From positions 62,001 to 126,000 of the forward strand of contig CANARY010000007.1 in assembly GCA_947364235.1 (NCBI GenBank): a stretch of 64,000 nucleotides of DNA, in the 5' to 3' direction. The notes beneath the pieces were generated by a model. That model was not told the origin of the DNA. It ran no database searches and saw only the letters and a program-made list of their open reading frames with translations. The number at the start of each line of letters is the position of its first letter. Position 1 is the stretch's first letter. The position numbers and the translations under genes are program-made. This document shows positions 49,770 through 57,898 of the stretch, one piece after another. The DNA comes from an uncultured Candidatus Melainabacteria bacterium. GTDB taxonomy: Bacteria > Cyanobacteriota > Vampirovibrionia > Gastranaerophilales > Gastranaerophilaceae.

Positions 49770-49807
49770 TTACGGAAACAAAGACAAAAACTCCCGTCCC
49801 CGTTTGA
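49721..49807 (+). CDS. Candidate 28-aa peptide on the opposite strand
   Basis: AAGGAG followed 8 bases later by ATG opens 28 codons (MKKSQVYKFTLRPQ...) ending TGA, on the plus strand against the late operon. The ribosome site is strong but the peptide is short and no clear promoter precedes it, so it may be chance. Confidence 0.3.
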   Translation: MKKSQVYKFTLRPQLSLTETKTKTPVPV

Positions 49808-49877
49808 CTCGGTACCGTTCCCGATTGAACTAACCTGTCAACACAAACCACAATAAGGCAATTTTTTTTAAAAAGCA

Positions 49878-50035
49878 GTCGTAATTTGACGACACTTTTC
49901 AAAACATACAAAAAGGCATGCAAAATCTGCTTTTCGCATGCCTGTATATAAAATTTTAATCATTTCATTTTTATTTCTTTTTTGTGTGCTTTAACGCTCG
50001 CCGTCTGCTTTTTTGCATAGTCGTAATTTGACGAC
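49878..50035. promoter_or_regulatory. Paired GTCGTAATTTGACGAC palindromes
   Basis: The 16-bp palindrome-like word GTCGTAATTTGACGAC occurs at 49878-49893 and at 50020-50035, the second inside the 3' end of the HTH gene. Two identical sites beside a regulator gene and ahead of the late operon suggest the regulator's binding sites. An intrinsic terminator lies between them. Confidence 0.55.
49909..49943 (-). terminator. Terminator between the HTH gene and the late operon
   Basis: An 8-bp stem AGGCATGC / GCATGCCT with a 14-nt loop, followed on the minus strand by TTTTTGT. It separates early from late genes, so late genes need their own promoter or antitermination. Confidence 0.75.
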
Positions 50036-50270
50036 CCTCAAGAAGTTTTAAAATTTTTTGAATGTGTTTATGCAATTCAAGAAGTTCGTTTTGTAAATAG
50101 GCACGGGCAATTCCAACCTTTGAATTAACCCCGAATTCGTCCCTTAATTCTTCGAATGTTGTCCGAATTGTAGAAATCGAATAACTTGTTATTTCTGCGA
50201 TTTCATCCGTTGGGACATCTTGTAACATCAATCTAACAATTTTCTCTTTGGCTTCCTTGCTTACGCCCAT
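49971..50270 (-). CDS. HTH regulator, putative late-gene activator
   Basis: 99 aa from the ATG at 50270 (AAAGGGG upstream). A LuxR-like helix-turn-helix (VPTDEIAEITSYSISTIRTTFEELR, about residues 17-41) is followed by a helix and a basic tail. It is the last gene before the terminator and late operon, a place typical of late activators. One GTCGTAATTTGACGAC palindrome lies in its own end. Confidence 0.65.
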   Translation of the reverse strand: MGVSKEAKEKIVRLMLQDVPTDEIAEITSYSISTIRTTFEELRDEFGVNSKVGIARAYLQNELLELHKHIQKILKLLEGRQITTMQKSRRRALKHTKKK

Positions 50271-50598
50271 AAAATACCCCTTTCGGTTCGACTTTGATTT
50301 CGTACATTTCGCCAACCGATTCTGCGTACAATATGGCGTTTTCTTCGTTTTGTTTCCTCAATGTTGAAAACATAATGTTTTTGTCGCCTATAAACAAAAG
50401 CAACATATAATTTTCTTCGGGCTTTATATCGTAATATCGCCCGTCGTCCCTTCTTGAATCCCAACCCGTAAAGTCGGGATATTTCTTCAACAACATTTCG
50501 CCCGAAATATCTTGAATCACCATAACCAAGCGTGCATGCTTTTGATTATGTAATTTCGGATAACGATTGTCGAATCTGATTTTTGCTAATTCTGACAT
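50233..50598 (-). CDS. Hypothetical phage protein
   Basis: A 121-aa protein with an alpha/beta pattern: LVMVIQDISGEML, GWDSRRDDGRYYDI, MLLLFIGDKNIMFSTLR. No family recognised. It overlaps the next gene by 38 bp and the GIY-YIG gene by 13 bp, showing tight packing. Confidence 0.55.
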   Translation of the reverse strand: MSELAKIRFDNRYPKLHNQKHARLVMVIQDISGEMLLKKYPDFTGWDSRRDDGRYYDIKPEENYMLLLFIGDKNIMFSTLRKQNEENAILYAESVGEMYEIKVEPKGVFYGRKQGSQRENC

Positions 50599-51284
50599 TC
50601 TTCCTCCTTTGTTTCCGTTTTTTCATTTCTGTTGTTATATCCATTATTCAAGGAATCATATTTTTCAATATAAAACTGCTCTCGGCTCGATAAGGTTTCC
50701 TTGCTTGTGTTTTTGGGAAATATTTCAAGAATAGAAAATTCAAAGTCCGTAATCGATGTCCCTTCGACACGCTGAATCCAACTTTTGTAATGTTCCCACC
50801 AACGCAAAGTAAAAGCCCTTATTGTTTGACCGATGTAATTTTTATCATTCTTTTTGTCGTGAATTCTATAAATTACGGGGAAATTTTCGTTCCAATCGGA
50901 ACTCATAAAAATTTCGTTTTCTTCTTGGCGTTTTTTAATAACGTGCTGTTCATAGCATGCCCGACAACAATATTCGCCATAATATTCGGTTGTCGCCGGA
51001 GTCCAAATTCTTCCGCAAAATAAACAAGTCCTCGGTTTGAAAAATTCTCGTAAATATTCACGGTTTGGCGTTATTTCCAACACGGAAAGAAGAACATCAT
51101 CGCCCCTTTTTATTTCTCGATTTAAAATGTCTTTTTTTATTATTTCTCGGGCTTGTTTGGAAGATTCGGCTTCGACAATTCCTTTTAAGGTTGCCCTGCC
51201 CCAAAAATCCCCCGAACAATATTCCCCGTCGTGAAACTCTTTAACTTTTAATTGGTAATAAAAATCTTTCATTTTTCCCCTCAA
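50586..51284 (-). CDS. GIY-YIG endonuclease-like protein with zinc cluster
   Basis: A 232-aa protein. About residues 87-115 hold two Cys pairs (CLFCGRIW, CCRACYEQH) as a zinc knuckle, and the C-terminal domain (about 130-225) has the GIY-YIG pattern as VIYRIHDKKNDKNYIGQT, an Arg in TLRWWEHY, and the catalytic Glu in LSSREQFYIEKYDSL. It may be a homing or degradative nuclease. It overlaps the HAD gene by 4 bp. Confidence 0.8.
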   Translation of the reverse strand: MRGKMKDFYYQLKVKEFHDGEYCSGDFWGRATLKGIVEAESSKQAREIIKKDILNREIKRGDDVLLSVLEITPNREYLREFFKPRTCLFCGRIWTPATTEYYGEYCCRACYEQHVIKKRQEENEIFMSSDWNENFPVIYRIHDKKNDKNYIGQTIRAFTLRWWEHYKSWIQRVEGTSITDFEFSILEIFPKNTSKETLSSREQFYIEKYDSLNNGYNNRNEKTETKEEECQN

Positions 51285-51841
51285 TTAACCGAAAGTTCTT
51301 CTTTTACATTGATTAAGTTTCCGATTTGATTTCCGTACTCTTGAACAACTTGAACGGGAAGAAAGCCGATAATCCAACGCAAGAACGGAATCTTTTTCGA
51401 AGCGTACATTTTCAAAACCTCGATTTCATCATCAATCGCCAAGGCAACCTCACGCCCCGAATCGATGAAAGATTGAATCCGAACGGCTTTACTCTCTGCA
51501 GGGCTTGAAACATCATTGTTCGGTCGGAAACTGATTGTAAATTCTTTCCCATAGATTAACCCCGTTTTCTTTTGAATAAAATTGATTGTTTCAACTTCAA
51601 TCAATTCGCTTCGAGCCGTCAAAAAGTGAATTTTAAAACCTCCCGAAGCCTTGAAACATAAATACTTATAAAGAGGGATTTCGATTCGGTTTTTATCGGC
51701 GTTCGCTAAACGATTAAAGATGTCGAATGCTTCATCTCGGGAAACGCCTTGTTGTTTTACAACTTCCCAAATCCACGCCGAATCAATCAAGCATCCGTCA
51801 AGGTCGCAAACAATGTATTTCGGTTTTATTTCGGTTTTCAT
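51281..51841 (-). CDS. HAD-superfamily phosphatase
   Basis: A 186-aa HAD protein: motif I VCDLDGCLID (about residues 11-20), motif II FLTAR (about 75), a Lys in ESKAVRIQ, and motif IV IDDE (about 147). It resembles the phosphatase domain of phage polynucleotide kinases; no P-loop is present, so end-repair or nucleotide phosphatase activity is possible. Confidence 0.8.
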   Translation of the reverse strand: MKTEIKPKYIVCDLDGCLIDSAWIWEVVKQQGVSRDEAFDIFNRLANADKNRIEIPLYKYLCFKASGGFKIHFLTARSELIEVETINFIQKKTGLIYGKEFTISFRPNNDVSSPAESKAVRIQSFIDSGREVALAIDDEIEVLKMYASKKIPFLRWIIGFLPVQVVQEYGNQIGNLINVKEELSVN

Positions 51842-52247
51842 AATACTTTAAAACTCCATAATTAACTTCTTCTCTTAATTTATCCTCGAATATTTCGCAA
51901 AGGTTGTATTTTTGAAAAGAAATTTTTTCACACAATGTTTTTGCAAATTCCCGACGAACACACTCAAAAGAATCTCTCAAAATTCTTATATTCCCTGCAG
52001 GAATACGAATTGCATATCTGTATTTTTCGCCCAAAAACAAAAAACAAAATCGAACTAAATCATTCAATGGGTCGACATCTCTTTTTATTTCATACTTAAT
52101 CACAGGAAACAAATTATTCAAAGTTTTGTTTAAGTCTGCGTTTATATTTTGAACTTGTTCAAGTTCAATTTTTGTTTGTTTTAATTGATTTTGAGTTTCT
52201 TTAAATATTTTTAAGGTTTTACGCTTAAAATCTCGTTGTTTTTTCAT
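51798..52247 (-). CDS. Hypothetical coiled-coil phage protein
   Basis: A 149-aa Lys-rich protein with an N-terminal coiled coil (about residues 5-45) and a mixed C-terminal part (RYAIRIPAGNIRILRDSF). It overlaps the HAD gene by 44 bp. No family recognised. Confidence 0.5.
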   Translation of the reverse strand: MKKQRDFKRKTLKIFKETQNQLKQTKIELEQVQNINADLNKTLNNLFPVIKYEIKRDVDPLNDLVRFCFLFLGEKYRYAIRIPAGNIRILRDSFECVRREFAKTLCEKISFQKYNLCEIFEDKLREEVNYGVLKYYENRNKTEIHCLRP

Positions 52248-52513
52248 TGCTTACCCTCCAAATTTTTAATATTTCTTTGTTTGCACTCCTTGTCGATAAT
52301 TTTTTTAATTCGAAGAAGTTCAACATTGTTTAATTTTTCAATAAAAAGTTTTTCTTTTAGTTTCTCGAGTAATTCCGAAATTTTTAAACTCTGTTCTATA
52401 CTTGGGAAACCTGATGTCATAATACAAACAACATCGCCTTCTCTTTTAACTTTAATTCTTCGTGTTATGTGCATTGAAGAACCTTGACTTAAACCTTTAT
52501 TGTTTTCTGCCAT
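52244..52513 (-). CDS. Small hypothetical phage protein
   Basis: 89 aa from the ATG at 52513 with AGGAGG upstream; the longer frame to 52621 has no site. A beta stretch (HITRRIKVKREGDVVCIM) is followed by helices. Unknown. Confidence 0.5.
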   Translation of the reverse strand: MAENNKGLSQGSSMHITRRIKVKREGDVVCIMTSGFPSIEQSLKISELLEKLKEKLFIEKLNNVELLRIKKIIDKECKQRNIKNLEGKQ

Positions 52514-52514
52514 T

Positions 52515-52958
52515 TTAAACAACCTCCTTTGTTTCAAGTTCACTTTCAAAAAAGCCGTCCTTGTCCAAATCTTTAAGTTTTTTGTACATTCCCCGAATCG
52601 TAGAACAATAATAAAAATCAAAACTATAAATCAAAACCAAATCTTGAAGTTTACGAAGAAATTCATCTTTGTTAAATTCGGGAATCGGATTTCCGTTTTG
52701 ACTATCAAGCCAAACCAACAAGTCGGAATCGGAACAAGAAGCGATTTCATCATTTTTTAATTCTGCCCATTCGTCGGATTCATTGATTTTTTGAATGTCC
52801 TCGATATAAACTCCGTCCGAATTCCAAAAGCCGACATCGACATTTTGTTTTTTAGCCTTGCGGCGATTCATTTCGGCGATTATATACTCAAAAAGCGAAT
52901 TCAACTTTTCGTCGTCCAACGAACGGATGTATGAAGTCAAAGTTTTTTTATTCGGCAT
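52515..52958 (-). CDS. Hypothetical phage protein
   Basis: A 147-aa acidic helical protein (YIRSLDDEKLNSLFEYIIAEMNRRKA at the start). No known family. It overlaps the membrane protein gene upstream by 11 bp and is 1 bp from the next gene. Confidence 0.5.
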   Translation of the reverse strand: MPNKKTLTSYIRSLDDEKLNSLFEYIIAEMNRRKAKKQNVDVGFWNSDGVYIEDIQKINESDEWAELKNDEIASCSDSDLLVWLDSQNGNPIPEFNKDEFLRKLQDLVLIYSFDFYYCSTIRGMYKKLKDLDKDGFFESELETKEVV

Positions 52959-53283
52959 TTCGCACCTCTACATTTTCCGAAATATAAAACTTTAAAGGTC
53001 GTAAGTTGCATATATCTTTGTAAATCGTAACTTTTTTTGAGTTTCCATTTTCGCCAACGCTTGAAACACTCACAAAATGACAAGCCCCCGAATATACTTG
53101 CGAATTATTTACAAATACATTACATTCGCTTTTATCAAGAAAATAGTCAACGGCACCAAAAATCGCAAATACTCCGAACGGAAGTGCAAGCATGACGATT
53201 ACACATAAAGCGATAATAAAAACAATAATAAAACCTGCAATTATACTACAAATTTTTTCAATAAAATCTTCTATAAAAAACAT
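52948..53283 (-). CDS. Small phage membrane protein
   Basis: A 111-aa protein with a long hydrophobic region (about residues 11-48: IIAGFIIVFIIALCVIVMLAL then FGVFAIFGAVDYFL), one or two membrane segments, and a hydrophilic C-terminal half. In the early region, so superinfection exclusion or another host-interaction role is conceivable. Not recognised. Confidence 0.55.
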   Translation of the reverse strand: MFFIEDFIEKICSIIAGFIIVFIIALCVIVMLALPFGVFAIFGAVDYFLDKSECNVFVNNSQVYSGACHFVSVSSVGENGNSKKVTIYKDICNLRPLKFYISENVEVRNAE

Positions 53284-53531
53284 TATATTTCCTCCTCTAA
53301 TACTTCAAGCATGCGTTTCAAAACTGAAATCTTGTCATTTGTTTCGTTTAGTTGCCAACTCGTCAAATCCTCGTAATCGTGCTTATATTGTAATTTGTCG
53401 ATTCGGCGTTGAATTTTTAAACATTCATTTTGAAGAATTTCATTTTCTCTCGATGTGGATTTTATTTTCTTTTCTTCCTGTAAGAAATCGGGAAGAATTT
53501 TTTTACAAAACGGACATCTTTTTATTGACAT
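53283..53531 (-). CDS. Small zinc-binding coiled-coil protein
   Basis: 82 aa from the ATG at 53531 (AAAGGAGG upstream). It starts MSIKRCPFCKKILPDFL, a CxxC pair, followed by a coiled coil to the end. Unknown function. Confidence 0.55.
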   Translation of the reverse strand: MSIKRCPFCKKILPDFLQEEKKIKSTSRENEILQNECLKIQRRIDKLQYKHDYEDLTSWQLNETNDKISVLKRMLEVLEEEI

Positions 53532-53656
53532 TTCTTTTCCTCCTTTGTTTTTATGTGTAACGGGAAATTTTGACATCTGACACATTTTTTGAAAAAATCG
53601 GGGTTTTTAACTGTCGGATTACACGGACGACATTTATAATTTTCTGTCATTCTCAT
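53522..53656 (-). CDS. Small double-CxxC protein, 44 aa
   Basis: An ATG at 53656 with GGAGGT upstream opens 44 codons: MRMTENYKCRPCN..., then KKCVRCQNFPLHIK. Two CxxC pairs 14-16 residues apart make a minimal zinc knuckle. It overlaps the gene on both sides by a few bases, as real phage genes do. Confidence 0.6.
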   Translation of the reverse strand: MRMTENYKCRPCNPTVKNPDFFKKCVRCQNFPLHIKTKEEKKCQ

Positions 53657-54486
53657 TTTTTGACCTCCGTTCCAAGCCCCTTTTTAATAAGTTTCTTGAT
53701 AGTTTTAACACTTCCTCTGGCGTTATCTAAACACGAAAAAGCGGAATATTCGTTCACGACATCCATAATCCTATTAAAACAATTATCTTTATTGATAATG
53801 TCTTGTTGTAATTGATAATTTAATTCGTCTTTTTCTTTTTCGGATTCAAGAAAACATTCTTTACAAACCCAACCCACCCCAAGTTCTTCGTCGCTGATTT
53901 CAATAAAAACATCGTGATTTATTGTTCCGTCTTTTTCCTTACAATACATACAACATTTTTCTTCGGATTCTTTAACCTTTTTGTTTTTATTCAAGTAATC
54001 GTACGAATGCTCAATTTTTTCGGCAAGGTCATTCATCAATTCTTTTACTGTTTTTCCGTAGAATTCGGAATCTTTAAGAGGACATTTTTCGAAAACTTTT
54101 TCTTTGAGGGGAACCGTCGGGCATTGTTCATACAAAGGAATATCGATTTTGATTGTTGCCGCCGTTGATTCTTCGATTTTTTCATTCAACACGCTTAAAA
54201 TGTAAGCCCACAAACGCCCGTTTTTATAACCCCCAAATTCTTCGCCCAAACTTTCCCAAGAAGAAACCCTTAACGCCGCAATAAAAGCGAAAGCCACTTC
54301 ATCAATTCCCAACGGACGAGAAATTTCGGCTTCGGCGTGAAGTTTTTTGATATTTTCATCATTACATAAATGAATAAAACCCTTGGACGGGTCGCCATAG
54401 AATTTCCCTTTTGGGGATTCTGTTTTATTTTTACCGAATCGTTCTTTTAAACTTTCTCTTACATTGCTCATAAAATCATTTTTCAT
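53653..54486 (-). CDS. Hypothetical phage protein with Cys cluster
   Basis: A 277-aa protein. Residues about 55-105 are helical (GIDEVAFAFIAALRVSSWESLG) and about 175-215 hold CCMYCKEK and WVCKECFL, a likely zinc site. No family recognised; the early location suggests DNA metabolism or host takeover. Confidence 0.55.
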   Translation of the reverse strand: MKNDFMSNVRESLKERFGKNKTESPKGKFYGDPSKGFIHLCNDENIKKLHAEAEISRPLGIDEVAFAFIAALRVSSWESLGEEFGGYKNGRLWAYILSVLNEKIEESTAATIKIDIPLYEQCPTVPLKEKVFEKCPLKDSEFYGKTVKELMNDLAEKIEHSYDYLNKNKKVKESEEKCCMYCKEKDGTINHDVFIEISDEELGVGWVCKECFLESEKEKDELNYQLQQDIINKDNCFNRIMDVVNEYSAFSCLDNARGSVKTIKKLIKKGLGTEVKK

Positions 54487-54503
54487 TTTTATTTCTCCTA
54501 TTT

Positions 54504-54893
54504 TTAAACTGTAAACATCGCATAATCTTTAATTTTTAAACCCTTGCTTTCAAGCATTGCTCTTTTATTTGCGAAAGTCGTTTCAAGTTTTTCCGTTGAA
54601 AACCCTTTGGCTTTGTTTCGGGAAATCTTTTTGGCGATGTTTTTAATTTCACAAATCAATCTTTGTTCGCCATTCGTCAATTTTTCTTTAGTTTTCAATT
54701 TCTGTTCTCCTTTTGTTTTTCTGTACTTTCCGAATTTTATTTGTTTTATTTTATTTTTGACTGCCGATATACTTCGGGTCGGAATCATTCCGGCAATTTG
54801 CCGAATCGTTTTACTTGAATAATTTTTGTAAATGATTTCAAGTTCATCGCTCGTCCACTTCTCCCCGTGTTTTCTCTCCTCTTTTCTCTCCAT
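54504..54893 (-). CDS. SANT/Myb-like DNA-binding protein
   Basis: A 129-aa basic protein. About residues 12-50 (KWTSDELEIIYKNYSSKTI and RSISAVKNKIKQI) form the three-helix SANT/Myb-like pattern seen in phage regulators and transposition helpers. The rest is Lys-rich. It lies directly after the C5 methyltransferase. Confidence 0.65.
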   Translation of the reverse strand: MERKEERKHGEKWTSDELEIIYKNYSSKTIRQIAGMIPTRSISAVKNKIKQIKFGKYRKTKGEQKLKTKEKLTNGEQRLICEIKNIAKKISRNKAKGFSTEKLETTFANKRAMLESKGLKIKDYAMFTV

Positions 54894-54895
54894 AA

Positions 54896-55771
54896 TTAAG
54901 CCACCACCTCGCTTTCTTTTATAAAACTAAAAATATGTGCTATAACATCAACCGTCCAACCGTCGCCGATTACCCCTGCGGCGTGGTTTCGATTTAAAAT
55001 TTTCGTGTAACCTTCGGGCAAGGTTTGAAGTCGTTCGAGTTCCGTTTGATTAAGATGTCTGCAGGATAATTCGTTTTTTAAATCCTCAAAAACGAGCATA
55101 AACATTCTCGTTGTTTTGTACCTTCTCAACATCTTTTCTTTATTGCTATACGGACGGGATTCGCTTTCTTTTATACAATGGGCTTTCAACCTGTCGGCGA
55201 AGCCGCTTGTCAAGACATCTTGTAAATAAATCTTTTTGTCCTTTGGTTGTGGAATTGCACAAGTCGGAAATCCGAAAAGATTGTAATTTTTGTCGCCGAT
55301 ATTCGTCCAATAAAAACGATTTCTTAATTGAGCCGAAACAAGTTCGGAATTGATATTCACGGGATAAGTCCCGAGGGCTTGAGAAATTGTTTCAAAATCG
55401 TTCGGCAACATTTCAACATTCTCAAGAAGAAAATATTTCGGGTTCAATTCCTTTTTTGCTCGAACGAACTCCCAAAATAAAGAACTTTTCTCACCTTTTA
55501 AACCAAGCCGTTCGGAATGAGCATGCGACAAATCTTGACAAGGGCTTCCGCCTATTAGCAAATCACACTCCCCGCAAACTTCGGCGAAGTTTATGTTTCG
55601 AACATCGCCGAGTTGAATCGTATCGGGATAATTTGACATCGTAACCTTGAGGGCATCGGGTTTAATTTCGGAAGCGAAATATTGACGAACGGGAATATTC
55701 GCCCGTTCAAGAGCGATTCTTCCACAACTTATGCCGTCAAATAACGAAACTACTTTCAAACCCTTTTCCAT
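54896..55771 (-). CDS. DNA (cytosine-5) methyltransferase
   Basis: A 291-aa enzyme with motif I SLFDGISCGRIAL, motif IV GGSPCQDLS with catalytic Cys, motif VI ENVEML, motif VIII QLRNRFYW, motif IX LNQTELERLQTLPEGYT and motif X GDGWTVDVIAHIF. The short target domain is of the DNMT3-like phage type. No restriction partner is visible, so it probably protects phage DNA. Start TAATG overlaps the small gene upstream. Confidence 0.92.
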   Translation of the reverse strand: MEKGLKVVSLFDGISCGRIALERANIPVRQYFASEIKPDALKVTMSNYPDTIQLGDVRNINFAEVCGECDLLIGGSPCQDLSHAHSERLGLKGEKSSLFWEFVRAKKELNPKYFLLENVEMLPNDFETISQALGTYPVNINSELVSAQLRNRFYWTNIGDKNYNLFGFPTCAIPQPKDKKIYLQDVLTSGFADRLKAHCIKESESRPYSNKEKMLRRYKTTRMFMLVFEDLKNELSCRHLNQTELERLQTLPEGYTKILNRNHAAGVIGDGWTVDVIAHIFSFIKESEVVA

Positions 55772-55917
55772 TATTTCAAATCCTCGAACATTTCTTTTAT
55801 TTGCTCATAACAACAAGAACCGTTGCATTTACCATTTGCACAACACTTTTCACAAAAATCGACATCATCGCCGAAAACTTCTTCGAGTATGTTCCATAAT
55901 TTTTCCATTTCTTCCAT
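55771..55917 (-). CDS. Cysteine-rich small protein, 48 aa
   Basis: An ATG at 55917 next to the preceding stop (TAAATG) with GAGGT upstream opens 48 codons to a TAA that overlaps the methyltransferase start. The middle reads DFCEKCCANGKCNGSCCYEQI, six Cys in 16 residues, which could bind metal. Tight coupling on both sides supports it as a real gene. Confidence 0.6.
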   Translation of the reverse strand: MEEMEKLWNILEEVFGDDVDFCEKCCANGKCNGSCCYEQIKEMFEDLK

Positions 55918-56406
55918 TTATTGAACCTCGCTTGAATCTTTAATTTTTTGACCGTGTAAAGCAATGCCCAAAACATCTTGTTTGAAATCTTTTCCGTTTG
56001 TTGAGCCTGCTCCGAGGTACATTTTACGAACCCCCGAAGATTTCCATTCAACTTCAACGATTCCGAGTTGAATCGGAAAATTTGAAATTGAAAACCAAGC
56101 ATGCGAAATTAAATAAAACTCGCCAAAATCTGTTCTATTTCCCGAATTTAAAGCGTAAGGAAAAAACGGCAATTCTTTTAAATTTTTAAGTTCTTTGTTT
56201 TTGGCGTTTAATTCCGTCTGCAGTTGACGATTTTGTTCAATAACTTCGTTATGATTTAACAAAGACATTTTGATTGAATGTAATCGTTTAATAATTTCTT
56301 CATCTTCTAAAAACTCGGGACACATATTGTCGTCGGGGTTTGAAATTAAATCATAAAGTTTTTGGGCTACATCTGCCGAAATAATTGTTTGCATTGCTTT
56401 TGTCAT
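55918..56406 (-). CDS. Hypothetical phage protein
   Basis: A 162-aa protein with a helical, coiled-coil N-terminal half (about residues 1-78) and a beta-rich C-terminal half (FGEFYLISHAWFSI, QLGIVEVEWKSSGV, YLGAGSTNGKDF). No family recognised. Confidence 0.5.
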   Translation of the reverse strand: MTKAMQTIISADVAQKLYDLISNPDDNMCPEFLEDEEIIKRLHSIKMSLLNHNEVIEQNRQLQTELNAKNKELKNLKELPFFPYALNSGNRTDFGEFYLISHAWFSISNFPIQLGIVEVEWKSSGVRKMYLGAGSTNGKDFKQDVLGIALHGQKIKDSSEVQ

Positions 56407-56414
56407 TGTTCCTC

Positions 56415-57086
56415 CTATCTCTTAACCTTTTTATTTTCTTTTTGAATTTCTCGTTTTTTATTTTTTACAATCGCCCCTTCAACGCATTTAAAATCTGATT
56501 TAGGGATGAAAAATTGTATTCCGTAGCCTTTAAAATGTAAAAATCTTCCATTCTTTACGGCTTTTAATTTTGTTATTGTGTATGTATAGCGTTGTTGATG
56601 TCGGACTTTTCTCTCGATTGTGTGAATCTGAATCAAATCTCCGTCCCTTAAATATTTAAAAATTTCGTATGAAATCCCGAAACACTCGTCCATTTGCCTT
56701 TTATCGTCCTTGTGGAATTCGTGAATTTCTGTATTTACATTCGTTTTTCTTAAAATGATTTGATTTTTGTCTATATCGTAATAAAGAACGCCGATACATT
56801 GTTTCGGGGCGTATTTTGGGGAAGAAAAATAACCACCCGGAACAAGAATTCTTTCAAGAAAGATTGAAGCCGAAAGATGATTCCATTCTTGGGTTAATCT
56901 GAATTCTTCATAATTTTTCTTGCAAATATGGCTCCCCAACTGTTGAGCAGGCGAAAAATAATATTGTTTCCCGTCAATAATTACATCGGGATTAAAGTTC
57001 AAATTTTCTTCCTCATAAGCGTTGACAACCAAATTGTCGAGTTCGGTTATAACCATTTCGTTTCTTTGTTCTTCCGTATAACTCAC
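56415..57086 (-). CDS. Hypothetical phage protein
   Basis: A 223-aa protein, mixed alpha/beta, ending in a Lys-rich tail. Segments such as IVIDGKQYYFSPAQQLGSH-like (about residues 34-54) are not known to me. It overlaps the DnaC-like gene by 4 bp, so it may act in replication. Confidence 0.5.
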   Translation of the reverse strand: MSYTEEQRNEMVITELDNLVVNAYEEENLNFNPDVIIDGKQYYFSPAQQLGSHICKKNYEEFRLTQEWNHLSASIFLERILVPGGYFSSPKYAPKQCIGVLYYDIDKNQIILRKTNVNTEIHEFHKDDKRQMDECFGISYEIFKYLRDGDLIQIHTIERKVRHQQRYTYTITKLKAVKNGRFLHFKGYGIQFFIPKSDFKCVEGAIVKNKKREIQKENKKVKR

Positions 57087-57880
57087 CCTTGAAACCTCCT
57101 GTTTTTATGTGTGAAATTGATAATTTTTGAATTTTGAACCAATCTTGAAATAATCGCTTCGCCGTAATACTTTTCGTCCAATTCCTCGAGGGAATGATTC
57201 GCCGAAATAATCATCGGAAGTTCTTTTTCGGTTCGATAATTAACGACATCGTAAAAAATCTCCCGAACATAATCGCTCGGCTTGATTTTGTCGACATCAT
57301 CTATAAACAAAAATTGTGCATTCTTGTAAGGCGAAACAATATCTTTAACGCTTTTCTCGTTGTTTTTGAACGAATCCGTTATTTGTTGCCATAAATTAAC
57401 GGCGTTTACATACCTGCAAGTAAAAAGATAATTATTCGCCAATTCGTTACATAATATCGACATCAACATTGTTTTTCCCGTCCCATATTTGCCGAGAAAC
57501 AATAAATTCATGCCTGTAAAATAGTTTTGAACGGCTTTTTTGTAATATTCCACCGTTGTTTTAAATCCTTTTTTTTCGGAATCTGATTCGATTTCGTAAT
57601 CTTCAAACCCCATTCCGTCAAATTTTTCGGGAGTTTTAAAAAACGACCCGATGTGTTTTCTTGCTTCTTCAAGCGTATTGTTCATCGATATATAATCATT
57701 CACGCTTCGAACTAAATTGACCCCTTTTTTGAAAAATCGATTTTTCTTTTTTGCTTCTTTGCAGTCGCAATATTCACCCGAAGCCAATTCTTTTCCACAA
57801 AAAGAACACTTTCCGCTATTTGTTCGTTTTCCGATAAAATTCAATGTTTGTTCGTTGTATGTTTCGATTATTTTTTCCAA
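57083..57880 (-). CDS. DnaC-like helicase loader
   Basis: A 265-aa AAA+ protein. The N-terminus has a zinc cluster CSFCGKE..GEYCDCKEA (about residues 21-39), Walker A LGKYGTGKTML (about 127-137) and Walker B FLFIDDVDK (about 185-193), with sensor residues after. It would load the host DnaB helicase at the phage origin. It is next to the initiator gene. Confidence 0.88.
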   Translation of the reverse strand: MEKIIETYNEQTLNFIGKRTNSGKCSFCGKELASGEYCDCKEAKKKNRFFKKGVNLVRSVNDYISMNNTLEEARKHIGSFFKTPEKFDGMGFEDYEIESDSEKKGFKTTVEYYKKAVQNYFTGMNLLFLGKYGTGKTMLMSILCNELANNYLFTCRYVNAVNLWQQITDSFKNNEKSVKDIVSPYKNAQFLFIDDVDKIKPSDYVREIFYDVVNYRTEKELPMIISANHSLEELDEKYYGEAIISRLVQNSKIINFTHKNRRFQG

Positions 57881-57898
57881 AACTTCACCCTCAAATTA

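Noticed and set aside
46513-55771. Restriction-modification system
   Set aside because: Five methyltransferase-like genes but no restriction endonuclease beside any; the GIY-YIG gene is not adjacent and looks like a phage nuclease.
55797-56102. 101-codon minus-strand frame overlapping two genes
   Set aside because: Out of frame with the 162-aa and 48-aa genes, which have better starts and junctions.
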